A DNA stretch of 64,000 nucleotides. Source: Euphorbia lathyris (Eukaryota > Streptophyta > Magnoliopsida > Malpighiales > Euphorbiaceae). Each line of letters starts with the position of its first letter. The first letter of the stretch is position 1. Location: contig NC_088916.1 of the NCBI RefSeq assembly GCF_963576675.1, forward strand, positions 82,787,501 to 82,851,500. Reading direction: 5' to 3'. The notes below the pieces were generated by a model. It saw nothing but the letters and a program-made list of their open reading frames with translations, searched no databases and was not told the DNA's origin. This document shows positions 34,918 through 45,440 of this stretch, piece after piece. The translations under genes were made by a program, and so were the position numbers.

Positions 34918-37197
34918 ATGAGGATTGCATTCGTCATACGTTTTTTTTCTATGGATCCTTTTAGCTCTCCTGGCCCTGACGGCTTCACCGGTCATTTCTT
35001 TCAGTCCTATTGGAGCATTGTGGGTAGTGACGTGTGTAAAATGGTTCAGTGGTTCTTTCAGAATGGGAAAATCTCTGGTGGGCTGAATTCAAGCTTGATG
35101 GCACTTATCCCCAAAGTCCCTGGTGCCTCGACAATTGAACATTATAGGCTGATTGTTATGAGCAATTTCACATTGAAAATCATCTCAAAGATCTTAGCTG
35201 ATAGGCTCGCCATTATTACTAGCCGAATTGTTACAGAGAATCAATTTGGATTCATAAAAGGGCGCCAAATCCATCAGTGCATTGCAATCGCTTCTGAAGG
35301 TGTCAATCTCTTGAATAAAAAATGTTTTGGTGGTAACATGTGCCTGAAGGTGGACATTAGGAAAGCCTTTGATACGTTAAACTGGCAATTTCTGCTTGAA
35401 GTTCTTAAGTCATTTGGTTTTTCCTCTCAATTCATTGATTGGATTCATGCGATACTCTCTTCGGCACATATCTCGATTCTCACTGCTAATGGATCTGCTG
35501 GGTATTTCTCTTGCTCTCGAAGAGTAAGACAAGGAGATCCTATTTCTCCTCTTCTATTTGGTTTAGCGGAGGATTTCCTTAGCTGTTTTATCAATGCTCA
35601 TACCCTGCATGGGTCGATGTCTCCGATGGGTTATTCTACTTCTTCTGTAATGCCTTTGCACTTGTTTTATGCAGATGATATTTTAGTTTTATGCAGGGCA
35701 AGCATCTCGAACATACATTCTCTCATGGATTGTAACACCCTAGTCCAATACCATGTAGATATTGTCCGCTCTGGCCCAATTCCAACACATTGGGCCTCAT
35801 GGCTTTAAAACGCGTCTGCATGTATTGGATTCACATCTTACTAATAAGCCCCAATCACTCCCTCTCCATTTCCGATGTGGGATTCAGTTCATTCCTGCCC
35901 CCATCGCCATCCCTTAGGGCCGCTCCTTGCTCAGGCCTTCTACCCCGGCGCCACCCACTCCGAACCGGGTCGTTACAGGCCCACCAGCTTCCGCCTGGTT
36001 CGTCCTCGAACCACACATCGTACGTGGAGAGTCGTCTCTGATACCAATTGTAACACCCTGTTCCAATACATGTAGACGCGTTTTAAAGCCGTGAGGCCCA
36101 ATGTGTTGGAATTGGGCCAGAGCGGACAATATCTACATGGTATTGGAACAGGGTGTTACATGGATATTTTTTATTTATATGGCTCTCTATCTGGACAATT
36201 AGTGAATTGGCAAAAATCTGAGATTTTCTTCGAGGATTCGATCTTACTCAGACGTCGGAACAGATTGGCGGGTCTAATTGGAATCAAAATTGGATCTCTC
36301 CCATTTAATTACTTGGGCGTTCCTCTTTTTCAAGGGATCCCAAGAGCTAAATACCTTGCGGCGACTGCGGATAGAATTATTCTCTCTTTCTCGCGCTGGG
36401 TGGGGATGTCTCTCTCTATGGCTGGTAGGCTGACACTTGTTAATTCACTTATCACTAGCTCTCTGATCCACACCTTTATGGTTTACAAATGGCCTGTGAG
36501 TTTGCTAAATAAACTCAATAGACACATAAGGAATTTCATTTGGACGGGTTCAGTTTTGTCCAAAAAGCTTGTTATTGTTCGCTGGAAGGTTTGCTTGAAG
36601 TCCTTAAAGGAAGGAGGGTTGGGTATTAAACACCTCTCGACCCTTAACTTGGCTATGAGTGGTAAATTGGCGTGGGGCTTTCTTTCCTCTAATTCTTTAT
36701 GCTTTAATTTGTTGAGGATGCGCTTTCTAAACAGGGCTGGTTTGCCAAAGTTTCGGTTGCAGCGATCGTCTGTTTGGTGGTCTGTCAAGGCCGCCTATCT
36801 CAAGTTACGGGAGAATTGTTTTTGGTCATTTGGATCATCTTTTGAGTTGTCATTCTGGAATTCGGAATGGATTTTACCACCCCTGGCTGAACAGCTTGGG
36901 ATTTCTATGTCAGACCGTTTGAAGCTCACTGATAAAATCTCAGATTTTTATGAAAATGGCAACTGGCGGGATCTTCCGATGCTGGCTAGTCCGTTGCACC
37001 GGCACATCCGGAATATGCATGGAAATGGCTCTCAATATGATTTATGTTTTTGGAAACCTGCGAGCAATGGCCTCTTCACGGTAAAGTTATTCTATCACTG
37101 GCTACGTGCTCCTCCGACTTTGCCTTTGGTTTTTCAGTCAATTTGGAAACCTTTTATTCAGCCGTCGCACTCCATGGTTTACTGGCGTGCATACTGA
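34918..37197 (+). pseudogene. LINE ORF2 reverse transcriptase domain, interrupted
   Basis: Contains SSPGPDGFTGHFFQSYW, LIPKVPGAS, NQFGFIKGRQIHQCI, LKVDIRKAFDTLNW (first catalytic Asp), RRVRQGDPISPLLF and HLFYADDILVL; the FYADD catalytic core is at 35665-35679. At 35730 the frame is cut by a 430-bp insertion and continues at 36166 with IFYLYGSLSGQLVNWQKSE, then NYLGVPLF and SMAGRLTLVNS. The insertion plus its 5-bp duplication totals 435 bp, so the phase is kept. A TGA near 37195 ends the frame within the zf-RVT region. The same phase then continues with CPVCLMAYEMSDHLFVHCPF. Confidence 0.9.
35731..36160 (-). mobile_element. 430-bp miniature retroelement (TRIM-like) with inverted ends
   Basis: Starts TGTAACACCC and ends GGGTGTTACA, flanked by a 5-bp duplication TGGAT (35726-35730, 36161-36165). 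On the minus strand, 36160-36049 is a 112-bp TG...CA unit. Two bases later comes TGGTATCAGAGACGAC (36046-36031), which matches the initiator-Met tRNA primer site used by many Copia and TRIM elements. The other end (35731-35830) is about 100 bp of the same unit but in inverted rather than direct orientation. No coding capacity. Confidence 0.75.
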
Positions 37198-37467
37198 GGC
37201 GCTTTACCAACTCATGATGCGCTCTGTGCTAGAGGTCTGGCTCTAATATCTCGATGTCCGGTCTGTTTAATGGCTTATGAGATGAGTGACCATTTGTTTG
37301 TTCATTGCCCCTTTGCTTCCCAAATCTGGTTCAGCATATCATCTTTATTTGGTAGAAGACTTGTACTTGATTCTTCTCTACAGACCCTCTTACAACATGT
37401 CTTCTAACACAAGTTCAGTTCGCAAGTCCTTTCCCTCTGGCAGGTCGCGCTTGTCAACGCTGTTTGG

Positions 37468-38169
37468 TTGATCTGGTTTGTAAGAAATGCTGCTATTTTT
37501 GAGAGCAAGCCACCAAACATTCATGAGGCATTACGCTGTCTTTGGTCTGCAATTTGTATCTCTGATAGAATCAGCAACAGATCGGTATGGAATTCTGTTA
37601 TGGAGTTATCTATTCTCCACAATCTCGGGTTAAACGCTCGTCGTCATAGGCCCCCTCGAATCATTGAAGTTAGATGGCAGCCCCCTCAGTCTGATTGGAT
37701 TAAAGCTAACACTGATGACTCCGTGATCTCGGGTAGAGCTGGTTGCGGTGTGGTTTTTCAAAATAGTCAGGGGCATCCCCTTGGATCATTTGCCTTCCCC
37801 CTTGATTGTGCTTTGGTACACATGGCGGAATTGCAAGCCGCTATTTTTACAGTTTCGATTGCGAGGACACGTGGATGGACTCGTCTCTGGATTGAAAGTG
37901 ACTCGACTTACGTTATTCGAATTTTCCGTGCCCGTGCGCAGATCATTCCCTGGACAATGCATGTAGATTGGTTAAATTGTTTAGATTCAATGATGCATAT
38001 TCAGGTGGTTGTCTCTCATGTGTTTCGTGAGGGAAATCAAGTGGCGGACGCTCTTGCTAATTACGGACGTCTAGCCTCCGATTTACAAATGTGGAATACC
38101 ATTCCAGACTTCTGCTCCCTTCTTGCTAGAGATAATGCCCTTAGTAAGGATATGTTTAGATTTTCTTAA
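37468..38169 (+). pseudogene. LINE ORF2 RNase H domain
   Basis: RNase H removes RNA from the RNA-DNA hybrid. All four acidic active-site residues are visible: WIKANTDDSV, HMAELQAAIF, LWIESDSTYV and GNQVADALANYG. It stays in the phase of the upstream reverse transcriptase, separated by stops at about 37195 and 37403. It ends MFRFS at 38169, followed by about 120 bp of 3' untranslated sequence and the poly-A tail. Confidence 0.9.
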
Positions 38170-38415
38170 AAATTTTTTTGTACTGGTTTCATACTTTTTT
38201 CATCTCTTCATTTATATATTTGGTTCTTTGCCTTTTCGGGGATGCCAACCTGGTTGGAATTCCCATTGGGCTAGATCCGTATTTCAAAAAAAAAAGAATT
38301 AACATTTTTGTCTAATAAGGAAAAATTATATTTTGACTTTGTGGATTCTTTTCTTTCTCATGAACATAAACATTTGATTTACTTACATGAATCTGTCTGT
38401 TTTCTGTATCCATAG

Positions 38416-38800
38416 GGGGACAAACTTGAAGGTGCTGAAAATTCCAATGAGTGAAGTGACAGACAAAATGGTGGAAAGATATGCTTCTTCACTAGTGAAT
38501 TTAAGTGTGTTAGACATTAGTTATTGTTTGAATATCATTAGCAAAGGGATTGGAGAATTTGGGAACAACTATAAAACCCTAATTGATCTGAGAAGAAACT
38601 GGAGACTTGCCATGTTTAAGAAAGTTGATGACATTGAGGCTACGATGATAGCAAATACAATGTTGATGGTTGATGAACAAAGGAAGGAAATGAGGCAGAG
38701 GGCTATGGAGTTCAAACTCAAAGCAGATTTGGAGATAAGAGAAGGCGGTTCTTCTTATAATGCCTTGAATGATTCGGTGGAGTTCATTTGCTCATTTTAA
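38416..38800 (+). pseudogene. F-box/LRR protein (FBW2/SKIP1-like), exon after the LINE
   Basis: Follows acceptor TCCATAG and joins the exon at 33001-33221 in phase. Reads GTNLKVLKIPMSEVTDKMVE then LVNLSVLDISYCLNIISKGI and NNYKTLIDLRRNW; these are leucine-rich repeats of the LxxLxLxxC type. Then VDDIEATMIANTM, the usual segment before further repeats. After that the sequence diverges into a Glu/Lys-rich tail (VDEQRKEMRQRAMEFKLKAD) and stops at 38800, shorter than the family norm. Either a remnant, or a truncated gene that could still be spliced across a 5.2-kb intron. Confidence 0.65.
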
Positions 38801-40080
38801 TTCTACTTAGAACCAATATCATCTTTGTTTTTTTATATCACATAATCTGTTTCTTTTTTCAATTGTCATCATCTGAAATTAAATTTCAACTTTCAAAATT
38901 ACTACTAAATATTCTGGTTACGCTTAGAAGTTACAAGTTGTAGGGTAGAAATGCTCTTGGAACACAGAATCAAACAAATTGCAAAACTGTTTTATTTTTT
39001 TTTTTTTTTGTATTTTACTAAACCGATGGAGAATGCATGTTAAAAGTGGTTCTACCATTTATTTTTTTAAATATTTGATAATATTAAGGAGATTTTATTT
39101 TTCATTGCTTCTTTAAAGATGGCCATGCAGCCAAAAACTAAAAGAAAAATTGGTATTGCTTCTTTAAAGATGGACATGTCAAAAGCAGAGTAGAATGAGT
39201 TATTGCTTCTTTAAAGATGGACATGTCAAAAGCAGAGTGGAATGAGTTTTTTTTCTTAGAGAAAATAATGTTTAAGTTGAACTTTTTACATCAATGGACT
39301 AATCTTGTCCTTTAGTATGTTCATAAAGCAAAATATCACATTATAAATGATGGAAATGTTGTTGGCCCTATTATTCGGTAACTCGGTAATGAGGGCCTTC
39401 ATCAACCCGGTTTGATATATTTTAAGCAATGTAGTGAACCCAATTTATTATTTTGATTTATGTACTTCATAGATTTGATATCTATATTTTAATTATACTA
39501 AAAATTTCCACCTACAAATTGCATAAAAAGTGAATACATAAACATAAACAAGGATAGGTTCTCATAAGAATATGAATAAAGAAAGGAATGGAAGGATTTT
39601 GTAAAGCATCCAAAAATTTCTGATTATTATTACTTCTAGTATGTTGATTGATTGTATTTAATGGATAAGATTTTAATATTGAATAATATGCTTTGTTTGT
39701 GTAACTTATAACCATAATATGCTGTGACACTATAACCTTTTTTAGTTTGATATTGCATTTGTTATGATTTAATTCAAATTTCACGTCGGCACCTCTCTCC
39801 TTATTCCTATGTTTGCTTAAATAATGTGAAAAAATGCTCAGATATTCGAGTTTCATGTTTTTTTTATTTATAAAATTGTGCTCACTGCCTACTTTACTAG
39901 CTGGTATCCACATAAAACGTGGGTCACAAAATTAGTTCTATATGGAGAGAAAGACTGTTCTTGCTGTTCCAGATGAAATATGATAAGTTTCAATGTTACT
40001 ATGCAAAAACAAATTAGAAAAATTACTTAACCAGATGAACATGTTTCTATAACACCACTTGCCTTCCCTATGATAAACCT
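38801..40080. other. No gene seen
   Basis: AT-rich; the 133-codon minus frame at 39512-39913 has low-complexity composition and no recognisable domain. Confidence 0.4.
39104..39250 (+). repeat. Three tandem units of about 48 bp
   Basis: Each begins ATTGCTTCTTTAAAGATGG(A/C)CATG; the second and third share CAAAAGCAGAGT(A/G)GAATGAGT. Starts at 39104, 39154 and 39202. Confidence 0.75.
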
Positions 40081-40100
40081 CACCCTCCTATCTTCTTCAG

Positions 40101-40558
40101 GACTATGTGCTGCCCAAGAAGAATTGCAGAAACTTAGATCAACTCTTTCTTCATGGATTGCTTTCAGGTGTGAACTCTCAAAACTTATCTAGAAGAAATA
40201 TATTCCAGCTTCATGGTCAACATGACAATTTCTTTGCTTTTTCAAGCAATAGAGCATAGGATCCCCAAATCATATCTAGTTAAGATAAGACATGTAGTAA
40301 AGGAATTCTTTCAACATACAATGGAAGACAAGAAAAAGTAATCATATCTAGATAAGATAAGACAGGTAGCAAGAGAATTTTTTCAACATACAACTGAAGA
40401 CAAGAAAAAGTATGCTAAGGGAGTTGAAGAGTTTGAAGGCTAGAGAGCTGACCCTGTCCCTGCTCAAGGTCGATCACTTGACTGGTCCGAATGTCTGTTT
40501 CTTGATGTGTACCCAGAAGATCGTAAGAAGACGAAATTTTGGCCACAAAACTATCCAC
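40101..40558 (+). pseudogene. 2-oxoglutarate/Fe(II) dioxygenase fragment, plus-strand copy
   Basis: Plant dioxygenases of this type (DOXC class, SRG1- or norcoclaurine-synthase-like) modify specialised metabolites. Exon piece 40101-40167 reads LCAAQEELQKLRSTLSSW and ends at CAG|GTGTGA. From about 40245 the next exon reads AIEHRIPKSYLVKIRHVVKE then FFQHTMEDKKK. A 72-bp stretch (40270-40341) is tandemly repeated (40342-40413), with a TAA at the joint. Then YAKGVEEFEG, a TAG, ADPVPAQGRSLDWSE and FLDVYPEDRKKTKFWPQ. These match the N-terminal domain of the family; the iron-binding HxD...H domain is absent. Clearly a pseudogene. It faces a second copy on the minus strand. Confidence 0.75.
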
Positions 40559-40785
40559 TGGGTAGACATCAAGAAACTCACAATCCGACCAGACAAATTA
40601 TCGACCTTGAGCAGGGACAGGGTTAGCTCCCTAGCCTTCAAACTCTTCAACTCCTTTAGCATACTTTTTATTGTCTTCCATTGTCCGTTGAACGAATTCC
40701 CTTGCTACCTGTCTTATAATATCTAGACATGATTTGGGGAACAGGTGCTCTATTTCCTGAAAAAGCAAAGAATTTATCCTGTTGA
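40559..40785 (-). pseudogene. 2-oxoglutarate dioxygenase fragment, inverted copy
   Basis: Reverse-strand copy of the same exon: EIEHLFPKSCLDIIRQVARE, FVQRTMEDNKKYAKGVEEFE, a stop, then NPVPAQGR. It includes the intron end (TCTTTGCTTTTTCAG) upstream of the exon. It lacks the 72-bp duplication present in the plus copy. Together with that copy it forms an inverted repeat with a 43-bp centre (40516-40558). Confidence 0.75.
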
Positions 40786-40832
40786 GCATGACTTCTCGAT
40801 ACATATAGATAAAAAGAGTATATATATATTTG

Positions 40833-40856
40833 CCCCCCCCCCCCCCCCACCCCCCT
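40833..40856. repeat. Poly-C tract
   Basis: A run of 16 C, one A and 5 C, preceded by (TA)n. Prone to length variation. Confidence 0.8.
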
Positions 40857-40894
40857 TTCATCCCATTAAAAAAAAAATTTAAATCTAAAATTAA

Positions 40895-41320
40895 GGGTTA
40901 AAGTGCAAAAATACCCCTAATGTTTTGGGTCAGGAGCAATTTTATCCCTAACGTCTAAAATGGTACAATTTTATCCCTAATGTTGGAAGCCAATATCAAT
41001 TTTACCCCTAATGTTGATAAATTGGGTCAATTTGAGAAATATTTCATCAAATTGTCTTCTCAGTAATGAATAATAGTGTCTGAAATTGATCCAATTTATC
41101 AACGTTAGAGGTAAAATTGGTGCAAAATTACAAAATTGATATGCAATTGGTGCAAAATAAAGAAAAAAATGACTGTATTTTATAATATTGTCTGAAATTA
41201 ATCCAATTTATCAACGTTAGGGATAAAATTGCTATTGGCTACAAACATTAGGGGTAAAATTGCACCATTTTAGATGTTAGGGGTAAAATTGCACCTGACC
41301 CAAAACGTTAGGGATATTTG
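40895..41320. mobile_element. MITE with long inverted arms (about 140 bp)
   Basis: Left arm contains CCCCTAATGTTTTGGGTCAG, GCAATTTTATCCCTAACGTC and GATAAATTGGGTCAATTTGA; the right arm is its reverse complement (CTGACCCAAAACGTTAGGGA). Arms are about 85-90% alike by eye. Mutator-like composition; target duplication not resolved. Confidence 0.65.
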
Positions 41321-41414
41321 ATGCGTAACAACCCGAGAATCTCGGAAATGGATGATTACGAGTCGGAAACATTATAATGTACATTTTTTATCAAAAAAAT
41401 CATGAAAATAATGT

Positions 41415-41515
41415 TTGACAATTGAACGATTTTGCATTTTTCGTCACCAAAAATTGAACAATTTTGCATTTTTTGTCATAAAAAATTGAACAATTTTACA
41501 TTTTTTGTCTAAAAT
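41415..41515 (+). repeat. Three tandem units of about 31 bp
   Basis: Units AAAATTGAACAATTTTGCAT TTTTTGTCA with minor variation. Immediately followed by TTTGCCCCCCGCTCCCTCAA, a sequence common at the ends of plant repeats, and by an (AT)n run at 41567-41586. Confidence 0.7.
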
Positions 41516-41604
41516 TTTTTTACGTAGAATTTTGCCCCCCGCTCCCTCAAATCCTGGATTTGCCACTATATATATATATATATATACTTTATCGGGTATT
41601 GAAT

Positions 41605-42100
41605 AGTGAAGTGCAAATTTAGCTCTAACATACAAAATGCTCTAAATTTAAGCCTAATGTTTCTAGACAAGATAAATATTAGCTTTATGTTACCGAGAAA
41701 ATTTGAAAATAATGGTTTGAGTGTTTTTTAATTTTCTTGTCGGACCTTCCAAACATCAATTAAATTTAAGATATTTAATGTGTTACTAACACCGTTATAA
41801 AAAAATATGTTAAAATGCTAACAATTAAGTCTCCCACAAACATGTTAATAACAGTTTTTACACGGTCTTTAAATTTTTTATTGTGTTATTAATATAATTA
41901 CAAACAATAAAAAATTATGAAACTACTTTAATTTATCTTAAAACTTGTTTGGAATGTCTAATATGACAATTAAATAATAGTCAAACTAGCCTTTTCAAAT
42001 TTTCAATATAATAATGGTAAAACTGATGCTGCTTGGAAACGTTAGGATTAAAGTTGAATTATTTCATGCGTTAAGGCTAAATCTGCACTTTTAAAAAAAA
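41605..42100. mobile_element. MITE-like element with about 100-bp diverged inverted arms
   Basis: Left AAGTGCAAATTTAGCTCTAA ... AAAATTTGAAAATAATGG; right CCATTATTATATTGAAAATT (reverse complement) ... GCCTTAACGCATGAA on the opposite strand, ending AAATCTGCACTT. Related in style to the element at 40895-41320 but different in sequence. Confidence 0.5.
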
Positions 42101-42299
42101 TGTTACGATCAAATTTCATGATTATCTATTTTTTTAAAAATTAAACATAAGTGTTGATGAAGGGAACATATAAAATATATTAAATTAAATAAAAATGCAA
42201 CTCTTAAATTTTAAAATATAAAACAAAACCATTCCTCCACAGCAACCCTAGAAGATAAAAGCTATTTACAAATATATCCTCTCAGATCTCATATATAAA

Positions 42300-43812
42300 C
42301 AAAATGATTGATGAACAGAAACCCTAGACTCCCAAATCTCATATATCTAGAGCGGCTCTCCACCAAAACTGCCTCTTCTTTTATTTTCTATCTCAGTCAA
42401 TCAAACTAATCTTCACTTGTATTTACTTAGAAAAAAATGAACGAGTTCTCTATTTCACTCATCAAATAAACAATAGCTTTCACTTATAGAAGAGATCTTG
42501 CCGCTTTTCCAGGACTGTATGTATACTCTCTCTCATTAGTTGTATATATGTTAATTTGATGTGATTCAAAACTTTCCATACAAATATCTTTCACTGATTT
42601 TTAGTTTCTTTTTCTAATCTACTGAAAGCTCCTAATTTTAATATATTTATATGGCTTTGTTTTTGTTGTTGTTGTATGGCTTTCCAATTTGAACTTTGAG
42701 GAGCATGGTTAAGTTTATACATATAATGATTTGTGGAATTTGTTCTGTTACCTTATGAAGTTTCCGAACCTACATATATTATTTTTAGAAGGATATGGCT
42801 ATTGAGTTATTTTTTTAAATCAAAACCAAAGGAGAAATCCGAATAGATCTACCTTGAAATGTTTCAGAAATAAAAAAAAAAAATTCAAAAATATCTAGAA
42901 TGATAGTGAAAAATCCGAATCCATGTAGAAAACACATGATTTTAACTGAGTTTATATTGTGCAGGAAATATGACATTGAAGAAACATGAAGAAAATTCAT
43001 GTCAAGATATGAGTGATTCAACATATCTTCCGAAACAGGAAGAAAGAAAAAATATATTCTAGCACTGATTGCAGAATGTGGCCGGCCAAGACGAAAACGA
43101 TCATTTCTTACAACGAAGATGATAAAAGGCTGCAAGTAAGTTGAGGTTTTGAATTAATAATTTATTTTTATATTAACATGTCTCTCTTACAATTAAATTT
43201 GCATTATTAGTTAGTTTGGTTGATTGGTTCATTGTGTTATTAAGTTGTATGATGAAAGGCCTTTGTGAAATGTTACTTATTTTCAGAAGTTCATCTGTGG
43301 TCCTTGTTTCATATTGATATTTTGGTTTTGGTGATTATCTTTTTGTGTTGCTTAAACTGTTTAAACTTGATGAAACCCGTATTGCAAGAACATGCTTCAG
43401 TTTATTATGATTCGTTCAATTAGTTTTGGCTTTATCCTCTTGACTAGATTATGGTTGTTTATCTTGTCATCAGTTTATGGTCATCTGTAATTCATACTAC
43501 TCATTCATGCTATCTCAACTTGAGATTTATTGTATTTGGGTCAGTTTATCAAAATTTGTCAACTTGAGGGCTTAGCTATACAATTAAGTAATAGTGATAT
43601 TTCGCTTATTTGATAAGATGTTAGACTATTTGTTTAACCACGTTTTGATTTGGATTTCCTTTATTTTTTGCTTATGGAATATATTTTAATTTTTTTTCTT
43701 AATCTGGAATTGCAGGTTTGATTTGTATTTGCACCATTATTTCGTGAAAAAGAAGATGCCTGTACTGCTACAGCTTTTAAGAAAGAAGCCAATGCTTGTA
43801 CAAAACCTGTTG
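42300..43812 (+). other. Possible 5' exons of a degraded gene, unrecognised
   Basis: 42350-42520 resembles a plant 5' untranslated leader (pyrimidine-rich, CTCTTC motifs). 42965-43137 is exon-like (MTLKKHEENSCQDMSDSTYL, then a stop; ends CTGCAAG|TAAGTT). 43726-43812 follows TTGCAG and reads FAPLFREKEDACTATAFKKE then ANACTKPV before G|GTAACA. No family was recognised and the pieces do not form one clean frame. Confidence 0.25.
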
Positions 43813-44577
43813 GTAACAGTTCTTTCTCTTCAAATCCAAAGAATTTGAATTTGTTTTATTTTTCTATTTCATTAAGAAATTGTATTCAATTGGATTTTTT
43901 CCTTTCTTCCTTTTCGTATGAGTGTACAAAAAATTAATGGTTTGATTAGTGCCTCGTATTGATGGCTTCTAGTTGAAGTTACTCTTATTTTTTGTTTTGG
44001 TTTAATAAGCCTGATACCTCATACTAGGTCTAAAACTTAAATTGATTACTGAACTTTTAATGTTGTTCTTGTTCAATTGAATTCAATATACTCCTGTTTT
44101 TTAATAGAAATTGTTTCAATATACTCATGTTCTTCAATAAAATTTGTTGAAGGTAAAAAATGGAAGACACTTATCAAAGTGGTCAATCTTCTTTAAAAAA
44201 AGCCAACTAGTTAAATTTTTGCTTGTTTAAGAACTAAAATTCAGAATTTTAACAATAGTGTATCAGTTTAATTGGTTAAAGATCTAAGGTTATTTGATTA
44301 AATTGTTAATAACTATATATGTGGTTGTGGTAGAATTAAATTAATTTAAACTTTGGCTTCCTAGGTCAAACTTGATGAAATAAACTAAATACTTTCAAAC
44401 CAATTGCAGCCTATGCGAATTTCTACACTTTCTTCTCGTGGAGTAATATCTTCTGTTGACTGCGGCGGGACTTGATTTCTCTCAATGATTTCAGATAGCA
44501 GTTTCTCAAAAGCATGTTGTATGTTGTATGCTAGAAGGCATTTTCTGGTGGTTAGGTTGAGATTGGAAATGAATAAA

Positions 44578-45049
44578 CCTGGATGGAAGGTGTATGGACA
44601 TATTTTGAAGTCAGCAATCTCACAACTGTCCTGAAATTTGCATGAAATTCGACTCCAGTTTAAAGATTCCAGTGCGCAACTTCCCAATAGTTTTAAGGGA
44701 TATCGTTGATGGCAATGAAGAGATCGCATTGAAGGCAAAGCATCACGGTTATAAGGTAGTGAATTCGTGTAATGGATTTCTTTATCTGTGTAAACCATTT
44801 GATAATGAGCCTCTTGTTGTGTGCAATCCAGTTAGTGGCGAGTTTATTAATCTTCCGGAAGTCATTAAGGGTAAAAAGGTTGATGGTTATGAGGATTATA
44901 TTGATTGTGGTTTTGGTTTTAATCCAAAGACCAATCAATACAAAGTGGTAAGAATTTTTACATATAGCCTGAATACGGAGCAGATTCAATATTTTTCCAT
45001 GGCCCCGTACCAAGAATATACCTTGGCTAGCCTACCGATGGTGTCATAG
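44578..45049 (+). pseudogene. F-box-associated (FBA) domain fragment, plus-strand copy
   Basis: FBA domains are the substrate-recognition part of a large plant F-box family. From 44642 the frame reads MKFDSSLKIPVRNF, then YKVVNSCNGFLYLCKPFDNE, VVCNPVSGEFINLPEV and GFGFNPKTNQYKVVRIF. VxSCNGxLxLxxxxxxxxVVxNPxxGExxxLP and GFGFxPKTNxYKVVRI are hallmark FBA motifs. After KVVRIF (44959) the frame runs into the loop of an inverted repeat and is no longer FBA-like. The F-box itself is missing. It is paired with a minus-strand copy at 45064-45440. The C-terminal FBA sequence at 47482-47805 may be the displaced end of this gene. Confidence 0.85.
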
Positions 45050-45440
45050 TTAGGATATTGCTCAAAAATTCTTACCACTTTGTATTGATTGGTCTTTGCA
45101 TTAAAACCAAAACCACAATCAATATAATCCTCATAACCATCAACCTTTTTACCCTTAATGACTTTCGGAAGATTAATAAACTCGACAGCAACTGGATTGT
45201 ATACAACAAGAGGCTCATTATCAAATGGTTTACACAGATAAAGAAATCCATTACACGAATTCACTACCTTATAACTGTGATGCTTCACCTTCAATGTGAT
45301 CTCTTCATTGCCATCAATGTTATCCCTTAAAACCATTGGGAAGTTGCGCACTGGAATCTTTAAACTGGAGTCGAATTTCATGCATTTCAGGACAGTTGTG
45401 AGAATGCTGACTTCAAAATATGTCCATACACCCATCCAGG
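44986..45440 (-). pseudogene. F-box-associated (FBA) domain fragment, inverted copy
   Basis: On the minus strand: MGVWTYFEVSILTTVLKCMK, KIPVRNFPMVLRD, YKVVNSCNGFLYLCKPFDNE, VVYNPVAVEFINLPKV, GFGFNAKTNQYKVVRIFEQY and PNYDTIGRLAKVYSWYG. It runs further than the plus copy (past KVVRIF) and is open for 149 codons. The nucleotide match with 44578-44959 is high throughout, including synonymous sites (roughly 95% by eye), so the inversion is fairly young. The F-box and C-terminus are missing. Confidence 0.85.

Larger units (their letters stand above)
33456..38295 (+). mobile_element. LINE (plant L1 type with RNase H), 5'-truncated
   Basis: A non-LTR retrotransposon in the intron of the F-box remnant. 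Flanked by a perfect 14-bp target duplication GAATTAACATTTTT (33442-33455 and 38296-38309) and ending in a poly-A tail (38286-38295). Order: a short tail of ORF1, endonuclease, reverse transcriptase, zinc-finger (zf-RVT) and RNase H. It is inactive: frameshifts lie near 33710, 34580 and 34940, with in-frame stops near 37195 and 37403. A 430-bp miniature retroelement sits within the reverse transcriptase. The strand is the same as the host gene. Confidence 0.92.

Noticed and set aside
35790..36129. Open frames in the miniature element within the LINE
   Set aside because: Short, overlapping on both strands, and located within a non-coding element with a primer site.
39512..39913. 133-codon minus-strand frame
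   Set aside because: Low-complexity Asn/Lys/Leu composition, no domain, no neighbouring exon or promoter signal.
42815..43135. 106-codon minus-strand frame
   Set aside because: Phe-rich antisense of a splice-bordered plus-strand segment; no family recognised.
44385..44798. 137-codon minus-strand frame upstream of the F-box inverted repeat
   Set aside because: Overlaps the clear FBA coding on the plus strand in its second half and shows no family match in the first half.
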